64,000 nt of DNA, taken from Candidatus Latescibacterota bacterium. GTDB taxonomy: Bacteria > Latescibacterota > UBA2968 > UBA8231. Under the pieces are notes generated by a model, which worked only from the letters and a program-made list of their open reading frames with translations, searched no databases and was not told the DNA's origin. The stretch covers positions 1 through 64,000 of the forward strand of contig JAJEFJ010000027.1 in the NCBI GenBank assembly GCA_022820485.1. Reading direction: 5' to 3'. This document shows positions 48,135 to 56,041 of this stretch, piece after piece (position 1 is the stretch's first letter; each line of letters begins with the position of its first letter). The translations under genes were made by a program, and so were the position numbers.

Positions 48135-48295
48135 CGTTCATCCTCCTGTTTAGTGGTTAGTGACACTATCATTAAATCGTCCGCAACTGCATCACGCAAG
48201 AGGGAGGATTCATTCGACTGCCAATGCGGAGACCGCCGGGCAGCAAGGGAACGTAGCGATTTATATATTGGTATCTTTCACAGGGATGCCACACG
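48135..48295. promoter_or_regulatory. Divergent intergenic region (tautomerase / DUF4258)
   Basis: This ~160-bp gap between the minus-strand tautomerase and the plus-strand DUF4258 gene should hold both promoters. I see TTTATATATTGG near 48258-48269, which could serve as a -10-like element; no operator is evident. Confidence 0.3.
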
Positions 48296-48583
48296 ATGTA
48301 CGATCACATCCTCCACCAGATGCGCGACAAAATCCGCGCCAATGAGTATATTGTTCCCGATCATGCGTACGAGGAATTACAGGACGACGACCTGAGCATT
48401 TTGGACGGTGAACACATTATCCTCACAGGGCGCATTGTTGAGCGCCAACAAGATTTAATCTCGGGCGAACACAAATACGTCATCCTAGGCGAGACAAACG
48501 CAGGCGACTTGGCTGTTGTCGTCGCCAAAATTAGCCCAACCGGCAAACTGATTTTCATCACGGCTTGGAGAGAAACCCCATGA
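48296..48583 (+). CDS. DUF4258 protein, probable toxin of a toxin-antitoxin-like pair
   Basis: This 95-aa protein has the DUF4258 pattern: IVPDHAYEELQDDDLSILDG near the N-terminus and a C-terminal LIFITAWRETP. Members are RelE/BrnT-like and frequently encoded immediately before a YgiT-type zinc-finger protein, as here (ATGA overlap at 48580-48583). The toxin role is inferred from family and arrangement. Confidence 0.8.
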   Translation: MYDHILHQMRDKIRANEYIVPDHAYEELQDDDLSILDGEHIILTGRIVERQQDLISGEHKYVILGETNAGDLAVVVAKISPTGKLIFITAWRETP

Positions 48584-48807
48584 TTTGCGACTACTGTGGT
48601 AAAGACGGCGCTAAGCTGCGCTACAAGACGCAAGTGTGCGGCCCCAAGAACGATAAGTTCCTAGTAGATAAGGTACCGATGGTCCGTTGTCCTCATTGCC
48701 ATCAAACCTATATGACGGCCCAAACCGCCAAGACGCTGGATCAACTCCTCCAGCAGCGCAAGGAACTAGCCCAGCCCCAAACCCTCGACGTCATCGAATT
48801 CGCCTGA
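48580..48807 (+). CDS. YgiT-type (MqsA N-terminal-like) zinc-finger protein
   Basis: This 75-aa protein from ATG 48580 overlaps the stop of the DUF4258 gene. It has two CxxC knuckles, ICDYCGKDG at residues 3-6 and RCPHCHQTYMTAQTAKTLD, the zinc-binding N-terminal domain of MqsA/YgiT antitoxins, but no HTH domain. It probably neutralises the partner by direct binding. Confidence 0.85.
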   Translation: MICDYCGKDGAKLRYKTQVCGPKNDKFLVDKVPMVRCPHCHQTYMTAQTAKTLDQLLQQRKELAQPQTLDVIEFA

Positions 48808-50438
48808 TTGAGTACTACAAGATATGGGGTCTTGCCCTCGCCAGCGCCCTCTGCGCCTGCACCCCTAAAGACCCCCCAGCACCGCCAGTGCATTTCGCCG
48901 ACGTTGGAGCCGCCGCTGGCATCGACTTCGTCCACTACAACGGCTTTTCCGGCTCCTACTACTACGTCGAAACCTTCGGTGCCGGAGCCGCCTTCCTCGA
49001 CTACGACGGCGATGGCCGCCTCGACCTCTACCTCGCCAACGGCACCTACCTGACCGGCCATCCCCCAGACTCACCGCCGGTCAACCGTCTCTACCGCAAC
49101 GCGGGCGCGGGCACCTTCGCCGACGTCACCGTCCACAGCGGCAGCGCCGACCCCGGCTACGGCTTTGGCGTCGCGGCCGCAGACTACGATGCTGACGGCG
49201 ACCCCGACCTCTTCGTCGCCAACTACGGCCCCAACGCCCTCTACCGCAACGACCAAGGCACCTTTGCCAAAACGTCGGCCGGCCTAGCAGATCCGCGCTG
49301 GGGCTCCAGTGCCGGCTTCCTCGACTACGATCTCGACGGTGATCTCGACCTGTTCGTCGCCAACTACGTGCGCTACGCCCTCGACGATGAATCCGTTTGC
49401 CAACAGGGCCAAGTGCGCTCGTACTGCGAGCCGAGCGTGTACGACCCCACCGGCGACCTCCTCTACCGCAACGACGGCCACACCTTCGTCGACGTCACCG
49501 AGGCCACCGGCATCACACTCAAGGGCAAGGGACTAGGCATCGCGCTGGCCGACTACGACCGCGATGGCGACACCGACATCTACGTGGCCAACGACGGCAC
49601 CATGAACTTCCTCTACGCCAACCAGCACAGCACCTTCGCCGAAGTAGGCTTGATTGCCGGCACTCGCTACAACGAGCACGGGCACGCCGACGCGGGTATG
49701 GGCGTCGATTTTGGCGACTACGACCGCGATGGCGATGCCGACCTCTTCGTCACCAACTTCGCCTTTGAGACCAATGCCCTCTACCACAACGACGGCCAAG
49801 GCCAATTCGCCGTCGCCACCCAGCGCCTAGGACTAGCCGATCCCTCGTACCGACCCCTCGGCTTTGGCACCAAGTTTTTCGATTACGACAACGACGGAGA
49901 CCTTGACCTGTTCGCTGCCAACGGCCACGTCATCGACCGCATTGCAGAAGTGGATTCGAGCCAGACCTATCGGCAACCCAATCAGATGCTCCGCAACGAC
50001 GCGGGTCGCCGCTTTGCCGACGTCTCGGCCAAGCTGGGACCCGATTTCCAAAGGGCCAACGCTGGCCGCGCCACCGCAGTGGCTGACTACGACGACGACG
50101 GAGACCTCGACCTTCTGGTGACCACGGTAGCAGCCCGGCCGCGACTGTTGCGCAACGACGGCGGCAATGCCCATCACTACTTGCAAATTTTACTAGTAGG
50201 AAAAATCCACCCCGACGCCCTCGGCACGCGGGTAGAGGTTGTGGCCGACGGGGTGCGCCAAATACAGGAGCGGCAATCGGGCGGCAGCTATCTGTCCAGC
50301 CACGATCCGCGCCTGCACTTCGGACTGGGCACTGCAACGAGCGCCCAAGTGGAAATCTACTGGCCGGATGGGACGCAGCAGCACCTCGAAAAGGTCGCCG
50401 CCAATCAAGTGCTCAAGGTAGCACAACCGGACCCCTAA
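48804..50438 (+). CDS. FG-GAP/VCBS-repeat (CRTAC1-like) exported lipoprotein
   Basis: This ~544-aa protein has an unclear start: in-frame CTG 48804 (overlapping the YgiT stop) or ATT 48807 begin the signal sequence, which leads to a lipobox-like ALCAC at about residue 18. There are at least eight repeats with the calcium-binding signature D-x-D-x-D-G-D-x-D-L (FLDYDGDGRLDLYLANG, AADYDADGDPDLFVANYG, DYDNDGDLDLFAANGHVIDR), predicted to form a seven-bladed propeller. It ends with an ASPIC/UnbV-like domain (GTRVEVVADGVRQIQERQSG). Probably located at the cell surface and binding or assembling surface material; function unknown. Confidence 0.8.
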   Translation: MIEYYKIWGLALASALCACTPKDPPAPPVHFADVGAAAGIDFVHYNGFSGSYYYVETFGAGAAFLDYDGDGRLDLYLANGTYLTGHPPDSPPVNRLYRNAGAGTFADVTVHSGSADPGYGFGVAAADYDADGDPDLFVANYGPNALYRNDQGTFAKTSAGLADPRWGSSAGFLDYDLDGDLDLFVANYVRYALDDESVCQQGQVRSYCEPSVYDPTGDLLYRNDGHTFVDVTEATGITLKGKGLGIALADYDRDGDTDIYVANDGTMNFLYANQHSTFAEVGLIAGTRYNEHGHADAGMGVDFGDYDRDGDADLFVTNFAFETNALYHNDGQGQFAVATQRLGLADPSYRPLGFGTKFFDYDNDGDLDLFAANGHVIDRIAEVDSSQTYRQPNQMLRNDAGRRFADVSAKLGPDFQRANAGRATAVADYDDDGDLDLLVTTVAARPRLLRNDGGNAHHYLQILLVGKIHPDALGTRVEVVADGVRQIQERQSGGSYLSSHDPRLHFGLGTATSAQVEIYWPDGTQQHLEKVAANQVLKVAQPDP

Positions 50439-50443
50439 TTTTA

Positions 50444-50570
50444 TTAACTGATGTTACGAACAGGCCTTAGGTATGGGATGCTTCGCTCCGCTCAGCATGA
50501 CATCGGCTAATGCTTTACTGTCTTGTCATACTGAGCGAAGCGAAGTATCTCCGCGGCGCAACGTCAGTTA
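50444..50570. mobile_element. MITE of the TAACTGA(C/T)GTT family, copy A
   Basis: Terminal inverted repeats are TTAACTGATGTTACG (50444-50458) and GCGCAACGTCAGTTA (50556-50570). Inside lies a long inverted repeat GATGCTTCGCTCCGCTCAGC (50477-50496) / TGTCATACTGAGCGAAGCGA (50524-50543), which can fold into a ~26-bp hairpin. It sits between two convergent genes and can serve as a bidirectional terminator. Confidence 0.7.
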
Positions 50571-50574
50571 TCCA

Positions 50575-52389
50575 TTAGCGACCCAACGCCCGCATCTGTA
50601 TCTCTTCGTAAAACTGACGCAAGCGCTCGCGCTCGGCGGGCAAGTGATCGACCGCTCGTTGGAGGATGTGCGCTGCGCGGGCCAGATCGCCCATCTGCCC
50701 GTAGAGGCGGATCATCTCCACGTAGGCCGGTAGCAACTTGGGATTAGCCTTGAGCGCGGCTTCGTAATAGCTAAAGGCCCCCGCTAGGTCCCGCTGCATG
50801 ATCCGCACGTGCGCCAAGTTCATCCACGGCTCAACTTGCCGAGGGGCCTTTTGCGCTACCCGCGCAAAAATTGCTTCGCCGCCGGCGAGATCGCCCAGCG
50901 CCGCCTTGACCCCACCCAGATTTAACCACGCCTGCCAGTACTCGGGATCCTCGGCCACCGCTCGCTCAAACGCCGCCAATGCCCGCTCTTTGTCTCTGAC
51001 CTCGGCATAGGCGTTGCCCAGATTGTAGTGGATGGCCGCATCTCCCTCCATGTCCATTGGCGCTAGATGACTGTTGGCTGCCAACGCAAAGACCAAACAG
51101 ACAGCCAACCCCAGCCCCAAGTTGCGCCAATAGCCCGCCCTCCCCCAGTCCCACAGCGCCCACAGCCCATAGGCGGCAAAGACCATGAGCACCGGCAGCA
51201 CTGGCACCCGGTAGCGCGCCGCGACAAAAAACGCGATCACCCCCAGACAATAGCACAGCACGTACAGCAGCGGCCACGTCGGCCCGATCCGCCGCAGACT
51301 CAGCAGCATCCCCCACAGCGCCAGAGGGGCCACCAGACCAAAGGGGAAGGCGATGCCCGCTTTCCACAGAGTCGCCGACAGCACCATTGAGTAGGTACGC
51401 CAGAAGTAAATCGGCTGGTTGCGCCCCCGCTCGTCGCCGTGCCAAAACGCCCCTAGCTTACGCCCCATTAATCCCAGCCACGCAATCGGATCGCCCCGGA
51501 TGTAGTCCCAAGCCCGTGCGGCAAAATAAGCCGACTTAGCCGAGGGCCGCTCAATCCCCTCCCGCGCCGGTTGAGTGACTAAGTCGTCCCATTCCCACCC
51601 CGGACGGATAGCTACGGTCTCTACATAGGCGGAATTATTGCCGATGTACAGGTTGATTCCCGCGTTGTAGGAAATCCCCACCCCATCGCCGCCGATCGCC
51701 CAGTTGCGCCAAGCCACCGGCGCGATAGCCAAGACCACGCCGAGTGAAAACGCACCAGCCCAGACCAAGCCCTGCCGACGGGGAGTGGTCCATAAGAGGA
51801 CGATGGGCACGGCGACCGCAAAGGTCAGCACGGTCGGCACGGCCAACGCACCGATGCCAAAGGCCACCCCCGCACCCAAAAATCCCCAACGGCTCGGACG
51901 ACGCCAGACGTACAACAGCACCACTAGGGCCAGCAGATCGACGAAGGCGGCCAACGAGGCCGGCAACAGCTCGCCGTCAAAAAAGATCAACGGTCCGCAC
52001 AGCGCCGCACCGACCCCAGCCAACAACCCCACCACCGGATTGAACAAAGCGCGCCCGAGCCACCAACTCATCGCGCAGACCAGTGCCCCTAGCAGGGCCT
52101 GCACAAAGCGCACGGCGTAAAAAAATGATTCTGGAAAAAGACTCTTTACCGCCCCGAGGAAATACGGGTACAGCGGCGGCTGCCAAAACGGCCCCTCACC
52201 CACGCCCAACCAGTCGCCCGCAGCCAAGCGCTGGGCGTGGTGGGTGTACGTCTTGGCATCGACCGCCGGATGTGCAAAAAGCGGACTCGCATCCGCTTCG
52301 AAGATATAGACGACCCGCACCACCAAGGCGAGGGCGAAGACGAGCCAGCCCAAGCGCCCGGCCAAGCTGGCATCGGCGCGCTCATCCAT
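50575..52389 (-). CDS. GT-C (PMT/ArnT-like) glycosyltransferase with C-terminal TPRs
   Basis: This 604-aa protein has about 11 hydrophobic segments. The first is followed by the acidic loop FEADASPLFAHPAVDAKTY, with Asp/Glu acids in the first periplasmic loop, as in dolichol-phosphate-mannose/PMT-type transferases. The C-terminal 150 residues contain three to four TPR units (AIHYNLGNAYAEVRDKERAL, EYWQAWLNLGGVKAALGDLA). Such enzymes transfer a sugar from a lipid carrier to surface protein or polysaccharide. The donor is unknown. It is flanked downstream by MITE copy A. Confidence 0.75.
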   Translation of the reverse strand: MDERADASLAGRLGWLVFALALVVRVVYIFEADASPLFAHPAVDAKTYTHHAQRLAAGDWLGVGEGPFWQPPLYPYFLGAVKSLFPESFFYAVRFVQALLGALVCAMSWWLGRALFNPVVGLLAGVGAALCGPLIFFDGELLPASLAAFVDLLALVVLLYVWRRPSRWGFLGAGVAFGIGALAVPTVLTFAVAVPIVLLWTTPRRQGLVWAGAFSLGVVLAIAPVAWRNWAIGGDGVGISYNAGINLYIGNNSAYVETVAIRPGWEWDDLVTQPAREGIERPSAKSAYFAARAWDYIRGDPIAWLGLMGRKLGAFWHGDERGRNQPIYFWRTYSMVLSATLWKAGIAFPFGLVAPLALWGMLLSLRRIGPTWPLLYVLCYCLGVIAFFVAARYRVPVLPVLMVFAAYGLWALWDWGRAGYWRNLGLGLAVCLVFALAANSHLAPMDMEGDAAIHYNLGNAYAEVRDKERALAAFERAVAEDPEYWQAWLNLGGVKAALGDLAGGEAIFARVAQKAPRQVEPWMNLAHVRIMQRDLAGAFSYYEAALKANPKLLPAYVEMIRLYGQMGDLARAAHILQRAVDHLPAERERLRQFYEEIQMRALGR

Positions 52390-52765
52390 TGAATGTAAGA
52401 TTCATCGCCTGCAGATTGATGATAGCCTTAGCTTCCGTCAGGAAATCCATCCCCAAGATCCCATTGATTTCAAAACCATAGTCCATGCCTCCCACTTCAA
52501 GATCAAAATTGACCAATCCCCTCTCTCCGACCTGCAAACAATCAACCTGTCGCCTAAATACGACTTCACTGCCCCCTACACCGCGAATCGTCGAAATCCG
52601 ATCCTCGGGCAAAGGAAAAATTCCGATAGAATCGACCAAGTCGGCGGATATCACTGTGCTGGCCGAGCCAGTATCAACAAGGACTTGCGGGATCTCAATC
52701 GTTGATCCTCGATAGGCAATAGATACCGCTATAAAAGGGAGATCATACTTTCGTATCAGTTGCAT
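52382..52765 (-). CDS. Retropepsin-like aspartic protease
   Basis: This 127-aa protein from ATG 52765 (an alternative start upstream gives 144 aa) has the retropepsin motif VLVDTGSASTVIS (D-T-G) and a second-half hydrophobic motif (EINGILGMDFLTEAKAIINL). Single-domain proteases of this type dimerise to form the active site. It overlaps the upstream 93-aa gene by about 20 bp, forming a small two-gene operon often seen in bacteria and cyanobacteria; the role is unknown. It also overlaps the start of the glycosyltransferase gene by 8 bp. Confidence 0.8.
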   Translation of the reverse strand: MQLIRKYDLPFIAVSIAYRGSTIEIPQVLVDTGSASTVISADLVDSIGIFPLPEDRISTIRGVGGSEVVFRRQVDCLQVGERGLVNFDLEVGGMDYGFEINGILGMDFLTEAKAIINLQAMNLTFNG

Positions 52766-53024
52766 GAGGAGCGCGGATTCCCAACCACTGTTGCACCTGA
52801 ATATCAAGTGAGTCACGACTGGTATGTATAAAGTAAAACTCCCGTTCGGGATACTGTTGGTGAAGGAGTCGATACCGTTTCATGGCAGCTTTGCCATCGA
52901 GACATTCCTCAACAACTGTTAAGCGATCAAGATGCCGCCGCGAATCAGGAGTTGTATGAGCTTCTAACGCCTCAACAATCAGCCATTTATCGGGATGGCT
53001 TCTGCATATCTCAGGCCACTGCAT
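52743..53024 (-). CDS. Hypothetical partner of the retropepsin-like protease
   Basis: This 93-aa protein (MQWPEICRSHPDKWLIVEAL ... REFYFIHTSRDSLDIQVQQ) has no recognised family. It is immediately upstream of, and overlapping, the aspartic-protease gene; the same arrangement of a ~90-aa protein followed by a ~130-aa retropepsin-like protein is familiar from other genomes. Cytoplasmic by sequence. Confidence 0.65.
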   Translation of the reverse strand: MQWPEICRSHPDKWLIVEALEAHTTPDSRRHLDRLTVVEECLDGKAAMKRYRLLHQQYPEREFYFIHTSRDSLDIQVQQWLGIRAPHATDTKV

Positions 53025-53175
53025 ACAGGGTTTTCCTCCGGTCGAGTATTTCTTGGTTCCGTGTTAGGGACAAAATGCGACATCTATACTTCATTGCCTA
53101 CGTTCTCCCATATATTCTATTTATAAAGATATAAAGAAGCCTATTTCTCTTCTCACCCCAATTCGCAATTCGTCC
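53025..53175. promoter_or_regulatory. Divergent intergenic region
   Basis: This 151-bp AT-rich gap lies between the hypothetical/protease operon (minus) and the DUF6785-type gene (plus). It likely contains both promoters (for example TATATTCTATTTATAAAG, ~53109-53126). No repeats or operators were recognised. Confidence 0.35.
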
Positions 53176-55095
53176 ATGTCTCGCTCCCCTTCAACATCCT
53201 TCCTCGGCACCTGTTTCTCCTTCGTCCTCGTCCTAGTCTTCACCGTCTGCATGACCTTTACCAGTGTGCGGACCTACGTCCTCTATGGCAACTACACAGG
53301 GCTAACCGATCACTTCAACACCGTTGGCGTCATCTTCCTGATCTTCTGGATTGTGGTCGTCGCCCTCGCGCTGCGCCTGCTCCACCCGCTCTTGCGCCTC
53401 TCGCCAGCCAATTTCGCCTTGGTCTATGCCGCGCTCATGGTCGCCGTAGTGCTGCCTTCGATGGGCTTTGGCGGCTACTTCATCCCGCTCATTGCCGGCG
53501 TCTTTTACTACGCCACTCCAGAAAACAACTGGTCCGACCTGCTCTGGCCGCACATTCCCCACTGGGCCGTCCCCCGCGACCTCGAAGCGATCCGCCAGCT
53601 TTTTGAAGGCACGGATGCGGCCGCGCCCGTGCCTTGGGCCTTATGGACCGGGCCACTGTTATGGTGGGGCCTCTTTATGCTGGCCTTCTTCTTGGTCAGC
53701 ATCGCGCTGATTAGCTTGGTCCACCACCAGTGGTCGCGCCAAGAGCGCTTGGTGTATCCCCTCGCCGCCGTCCCCAACATGCTCCTCGAAAGCTTGGAAA
53801 ACCCCGCCGCGTCCATTCTCAAAAGCAAGCTGTTGTGGCTGGGATTTCTCATCGCTTGGACGCTGCCGACCGTCAACATGCTGGACCGAGTATTGGATAT
53901 CGAGATCATCCACGGTTTCGGCATCCCCGGCGGGCGCATCGAGATCCGTCAATTCGGGCTTAGTTACGGGCTTAACACCGACCTGCTGGTCGTGGGCTTG
54001 AGCTATTTGGTCGGCCTCAACGTGCTGTTCAGCGTCTGGTTTTTTCACATCCTCATTGCCGCCGAAGGTGCCCTGCTGAACTGGCTGGGCATTTCCCTCT
54101 CGCTGCCAGCCCAGCCCCACGCACCATCTAACGTGCTGCTCGCCCATCAGCAGATTGGCTCGCTCGCGTGCATCGTCGGAATCTCGCTGTGGATGTCGCG
54201 CCACTTCCTGCGTCGCCAGTGGCGGCTGATCATCAGCGGTGCCCCAGACTCCGACAGCCCGATCTCGCCTCGTGTCGCCGCTCTGCTCGGGCTTGTCGGG
54301 CTGACGTACATGGCTGGCTTCCTCTGGGCCAGCGGCCTGAGTTTGATCTGGAGCATCGTCTTTTTGCTAGTCGCGCTGGTGATCTTCTTCGGCATTGCCC
54401 GCCTGTTGGCCCAGACCGGCATCGGCCGCCTGCGCGCTCCGGCCTCCGTGCCACCGGTCCTGACCAATCTCGTGGGCACTGCCCCTTTTGGTGCCCAAGG
54501 GCTGAGCGCAATGGGGCTGAGCATGGTCTGGACCGCCGACTTGCAACTTTTCTTGATGGGAACCCTCGCCCACGCCTTTAAGGTCTGCGAGCCAGCCCGG
54601 CTCAAAATCAGCGGGCGCAAGCTAGTGTTCTTTTTGTCCGCCGCCATGATCGTCGGCCTCATAACCACCATGGTCTGCTACATCTGGCTGGGCTACCGCC
54701 ACGGACTGCTCCACGGCTACGGCTGGTACTTCGTCAGTTCGCCGCAATACCACTGGTCCTGGGTCGCCAATTCGATCAACAATCCCAATCCCGCCGAGCC
54801 GCTGGTGGCCGTGTTCCTCGCCGTTGGCGCGGGCCTCGCCGGGCTACTCGCGCTGGCCCAGTACCGCTTCGCCGGCTGGCCCTTGCACCCGGTGGGACTG
54901 GGCATCGCCCTGACCAACACCGTCTCCATCGACTGGTTCGGGATTTTCTTGGCTTGGCTGATCAAGCTCCTAGCCTTACGCTACGGCGGCATCCGGCTCT
55001 ACCGCACCCTGCTGCCCTTTTTCATCGGCCTGATCTTGGGCACCTGCGTTGGCGTCGGTGGGGCCGCGCTGGTCTATGCGTTTTACTACTATTAA
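53176..55095 (+). CDS. DUF6785/DUF6784-type polytopic membrane protein, copy 1
   Basis: This 639-aa protein has around 13-14 transmembrane segments. Motifs shared with the gene at 61825 are FGGYFIPLIAGVFYYATPEN and NNWSDLLWPHIPHWAVPRD, HHQWSRQERLVYPLAAVP, NVLFSVWFFHILIAAEGAL, LLAQTGIGRLRAPASVPP and YRHGLLHGYGWYFVSSPQY. The family (my recollection: DUF6785 with a C-terminal DUF6784) is widespread in sugar-catabolic loci of Planctomycetes and Poribacteria-like lineages. A transporter role is plausible but not proven. It is convergent with the aldo/keto reductase gene, with a palindrome between them. Confidence 0.8.
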   Translation: MSRSPSTSFLGTCFSFVLVLVFTVCMTFTSVRTYVLYGNYTGLTDHFNTVGVIFLIFWIVVVALALRLLHPLLRLSPANFALVYAALMVAVVLPSMGFGGYFIPLIAGVFYYATPENNWSDLLWPHIPHWAVPRDLEAIRQLFEGTDAAAPVPWALWTGPLLWWGLFMLAFFLVSIALISLVHHQWSRQERLVYPLAAVPNMLLESLENPAASILKSKLLWLGFLIAWTLPTVNMLDRVLDIEIIHGFGIPGGRIEIRQFGLSYGLNTDLLVVGLSYLVGLNVLFSVWFFHILIAAEGALLNWLGISLSLPAQPHAPSNVLLAHQQIGSLACIVGISLWMSRHFLRRQWRLIISGAPDSDSPISPRVAALLGLVGLTYMAGFLWASGLSLIWSIVFLLVALVIFFGIARLLAQTGIGRLRAPASVPPVLTNLVGTAPFGAQGLSAMGLSMVWTADLQLFLMGTLAHAFKVCEPARLKISGRKLVFFLSAAMIVGLITTMVCYIWLGYRHGLLHGYGWYFVSSPQYHWSWVANSINNPNPAEPLVAVFLAVGAGLAGLLALAQYRFAGWPLHPVGLGIALTNTVSIDWFGIFLAWLIKLLALRYGGIRLYRTLLPFFIGLILGTCVGVGGAALVYAFYYY

Positions 55096-55107
55096 CTAAC
55101 GTTACGC
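55092..55107. repeat. MITE of the TAACTGA(C/T)GTT family, copy B (one end)
   Basis: TTAACTAACGTTACGC starts directly after the stop of the DUF6785-type gene and matches the ends of copies A, C and D. The opposite end is not visible before 55145. The following TAGGGGCGACC also resembles the interior of copy C (TAGGGGCAACC). Confidence 0.5.
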
Positions 55108-55116
55108 ATGGGTAGG

Positions 55117-55134
55117 GGCGACCGATCGGTCGCC
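55117..55134. terminator. Perfect 18-bp palindrome between convergent genes
   Basis: GGCGACCGATCGGTCGCC (flanked by TAGGG and TCTACA) is a perfect palindrome between the converging DUF6785-type and aldo/keto reductase genes. It probably acts as a bidirectional transcription stop. There is only a short T/A tract, so this is moderate evidence. Confidence 0.5.
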
Positions 55135-55144
55135 TCTACAAAAT

Positions 55145-55939
55145 CTAATCGGGATCGGCACCCACTCTGTCGAGACGCGCCATCTCCTCGTCTCCTAGCT
55201 GCCAGTCGAACAAGTCCAGATTATCGCGCAAATGGGCCGTTGAGCTAGCCTTGGGGATGACGATCATATCCTTTTGCAAAAGCCACTTTAAGGCCACTTG
55301 CGCTGGGGTTTTTCCGTGTTCGGCGGCCACCTGTTTTAGGGCTTCGTCCTGGGCTAGATCGCCCTGGGCCAGCGGGCGGTGCGCCGTCAGCACCACGTTG
55401 TGGGCGTGGCAATGGCGTCGCAGCCTTTCGCGGTTGTGGCGCAGGTGGTATTCCACCTGATTGGTGCAGATCGGCAAGCCGGTGGCGGCCCTAGCCCGAT
55501 CTGTCTGCTCGATGCTGAAATTGCTAATGCCAATGCTTTTGGCTTGGCCGGCCGCGTGGATTTTTTCAAACGCAGCTAAGGTTCGCTCCACCGGTACGCC
55601 CTGATGACCGGGATGGTGAATGAGCAGGAGATCAACGTATTCGGTTTGCAGATCGCGCAGAATCTCCTCCATCTGCTCCAAGGTCGCCTCGTACTCCAAG
55701 TGCGAATGCCAGATCTTGGAGGTGATGAAGAGGCTATCGCGGTCGGCTCCGATCTCCTTGAGGACTTGGCCGATGGCGTCCTGATTCTCGTACATCCAAG
55801 CCGAATCCAAATGCGTATAGCCCATTTCGAGGGCCTCTTTGACCACGTCTTTGCACGGCTGGCCGCGCAACATCCAAGTGCCCAACCCCAATTGTGGAAT
55901 GGCGTGGCCCGAGGCCAAGGTAATGTTTAGTGTGCTCAT
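55145..55939 (-). CDS. Aldo/keto reductase (AKR), copy 1
   Basis: This 264-aa protein starts at ATG 55939 (GAGGAG upstream; the frame to 56032 is too long). It has the AKR tetrad in order: DSAWMY (Asp and Tyr), TSKIW (Lys) and LLLIHHP (His). An NADPH-binding end is present (VIPKASSTAHLRDNLDLFDW). It belongs to the 2,5-diketo-gluconate reductase-like group, reducing carbonyls of sugars or aldehydes. Cytoplasmic. It is adjacent to a DUF6785-type membrane gene, as is the second AKR at 60783. Confidence 0.9.
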   Translation of the reverse strand: MSTLNITLASGHAIPQLGLGTWMLRGQPCKDVVKEALEMGYTHLDSAWMYENQDAIGQVLKEIGADRDSLFITSKIWHSHLEYEATLEQMEEILRDLQTEYVDLLLIHHPGHQGVPVERTLAAFEKIHAAGQAKSIGISNFSIEQTDRARAATGLPICTNQVEYHLRHNRERLRRHCHAHNVVLTAHRPLAQGDLAQDEALKQVAAEHGKTPAQVALKWLLQKDMIVIPKASSTAHLRDNLDLFDWQLGDEEMARLDRVGADPD

Positions 55940-55974
55940 GTCGATTTCTCCTCGTGTGGATAGCTGTTCTTGCC

Positions 55975-56020
55975 GAAAAAAATAAAACGGGGAAGAGGCC
56001 TTAAAGCCCCTTCCCCTGTT
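55975..56020 (-). terminator. Intrinsic terminator of the outer-membrane protein gene
   Basis: On the minus strand a GGGGAAG...CTTCCCC stem with an internal GGC/GCC pair (spanning about 55988-56017) is followed by GTTTTATTTTTTT. It lies about 25 bp after the stop of the gene at 56042. Confidence 0.8.
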
Positions 56021-56041
56021 TGGTCTCTCCATAAAAGAAGA

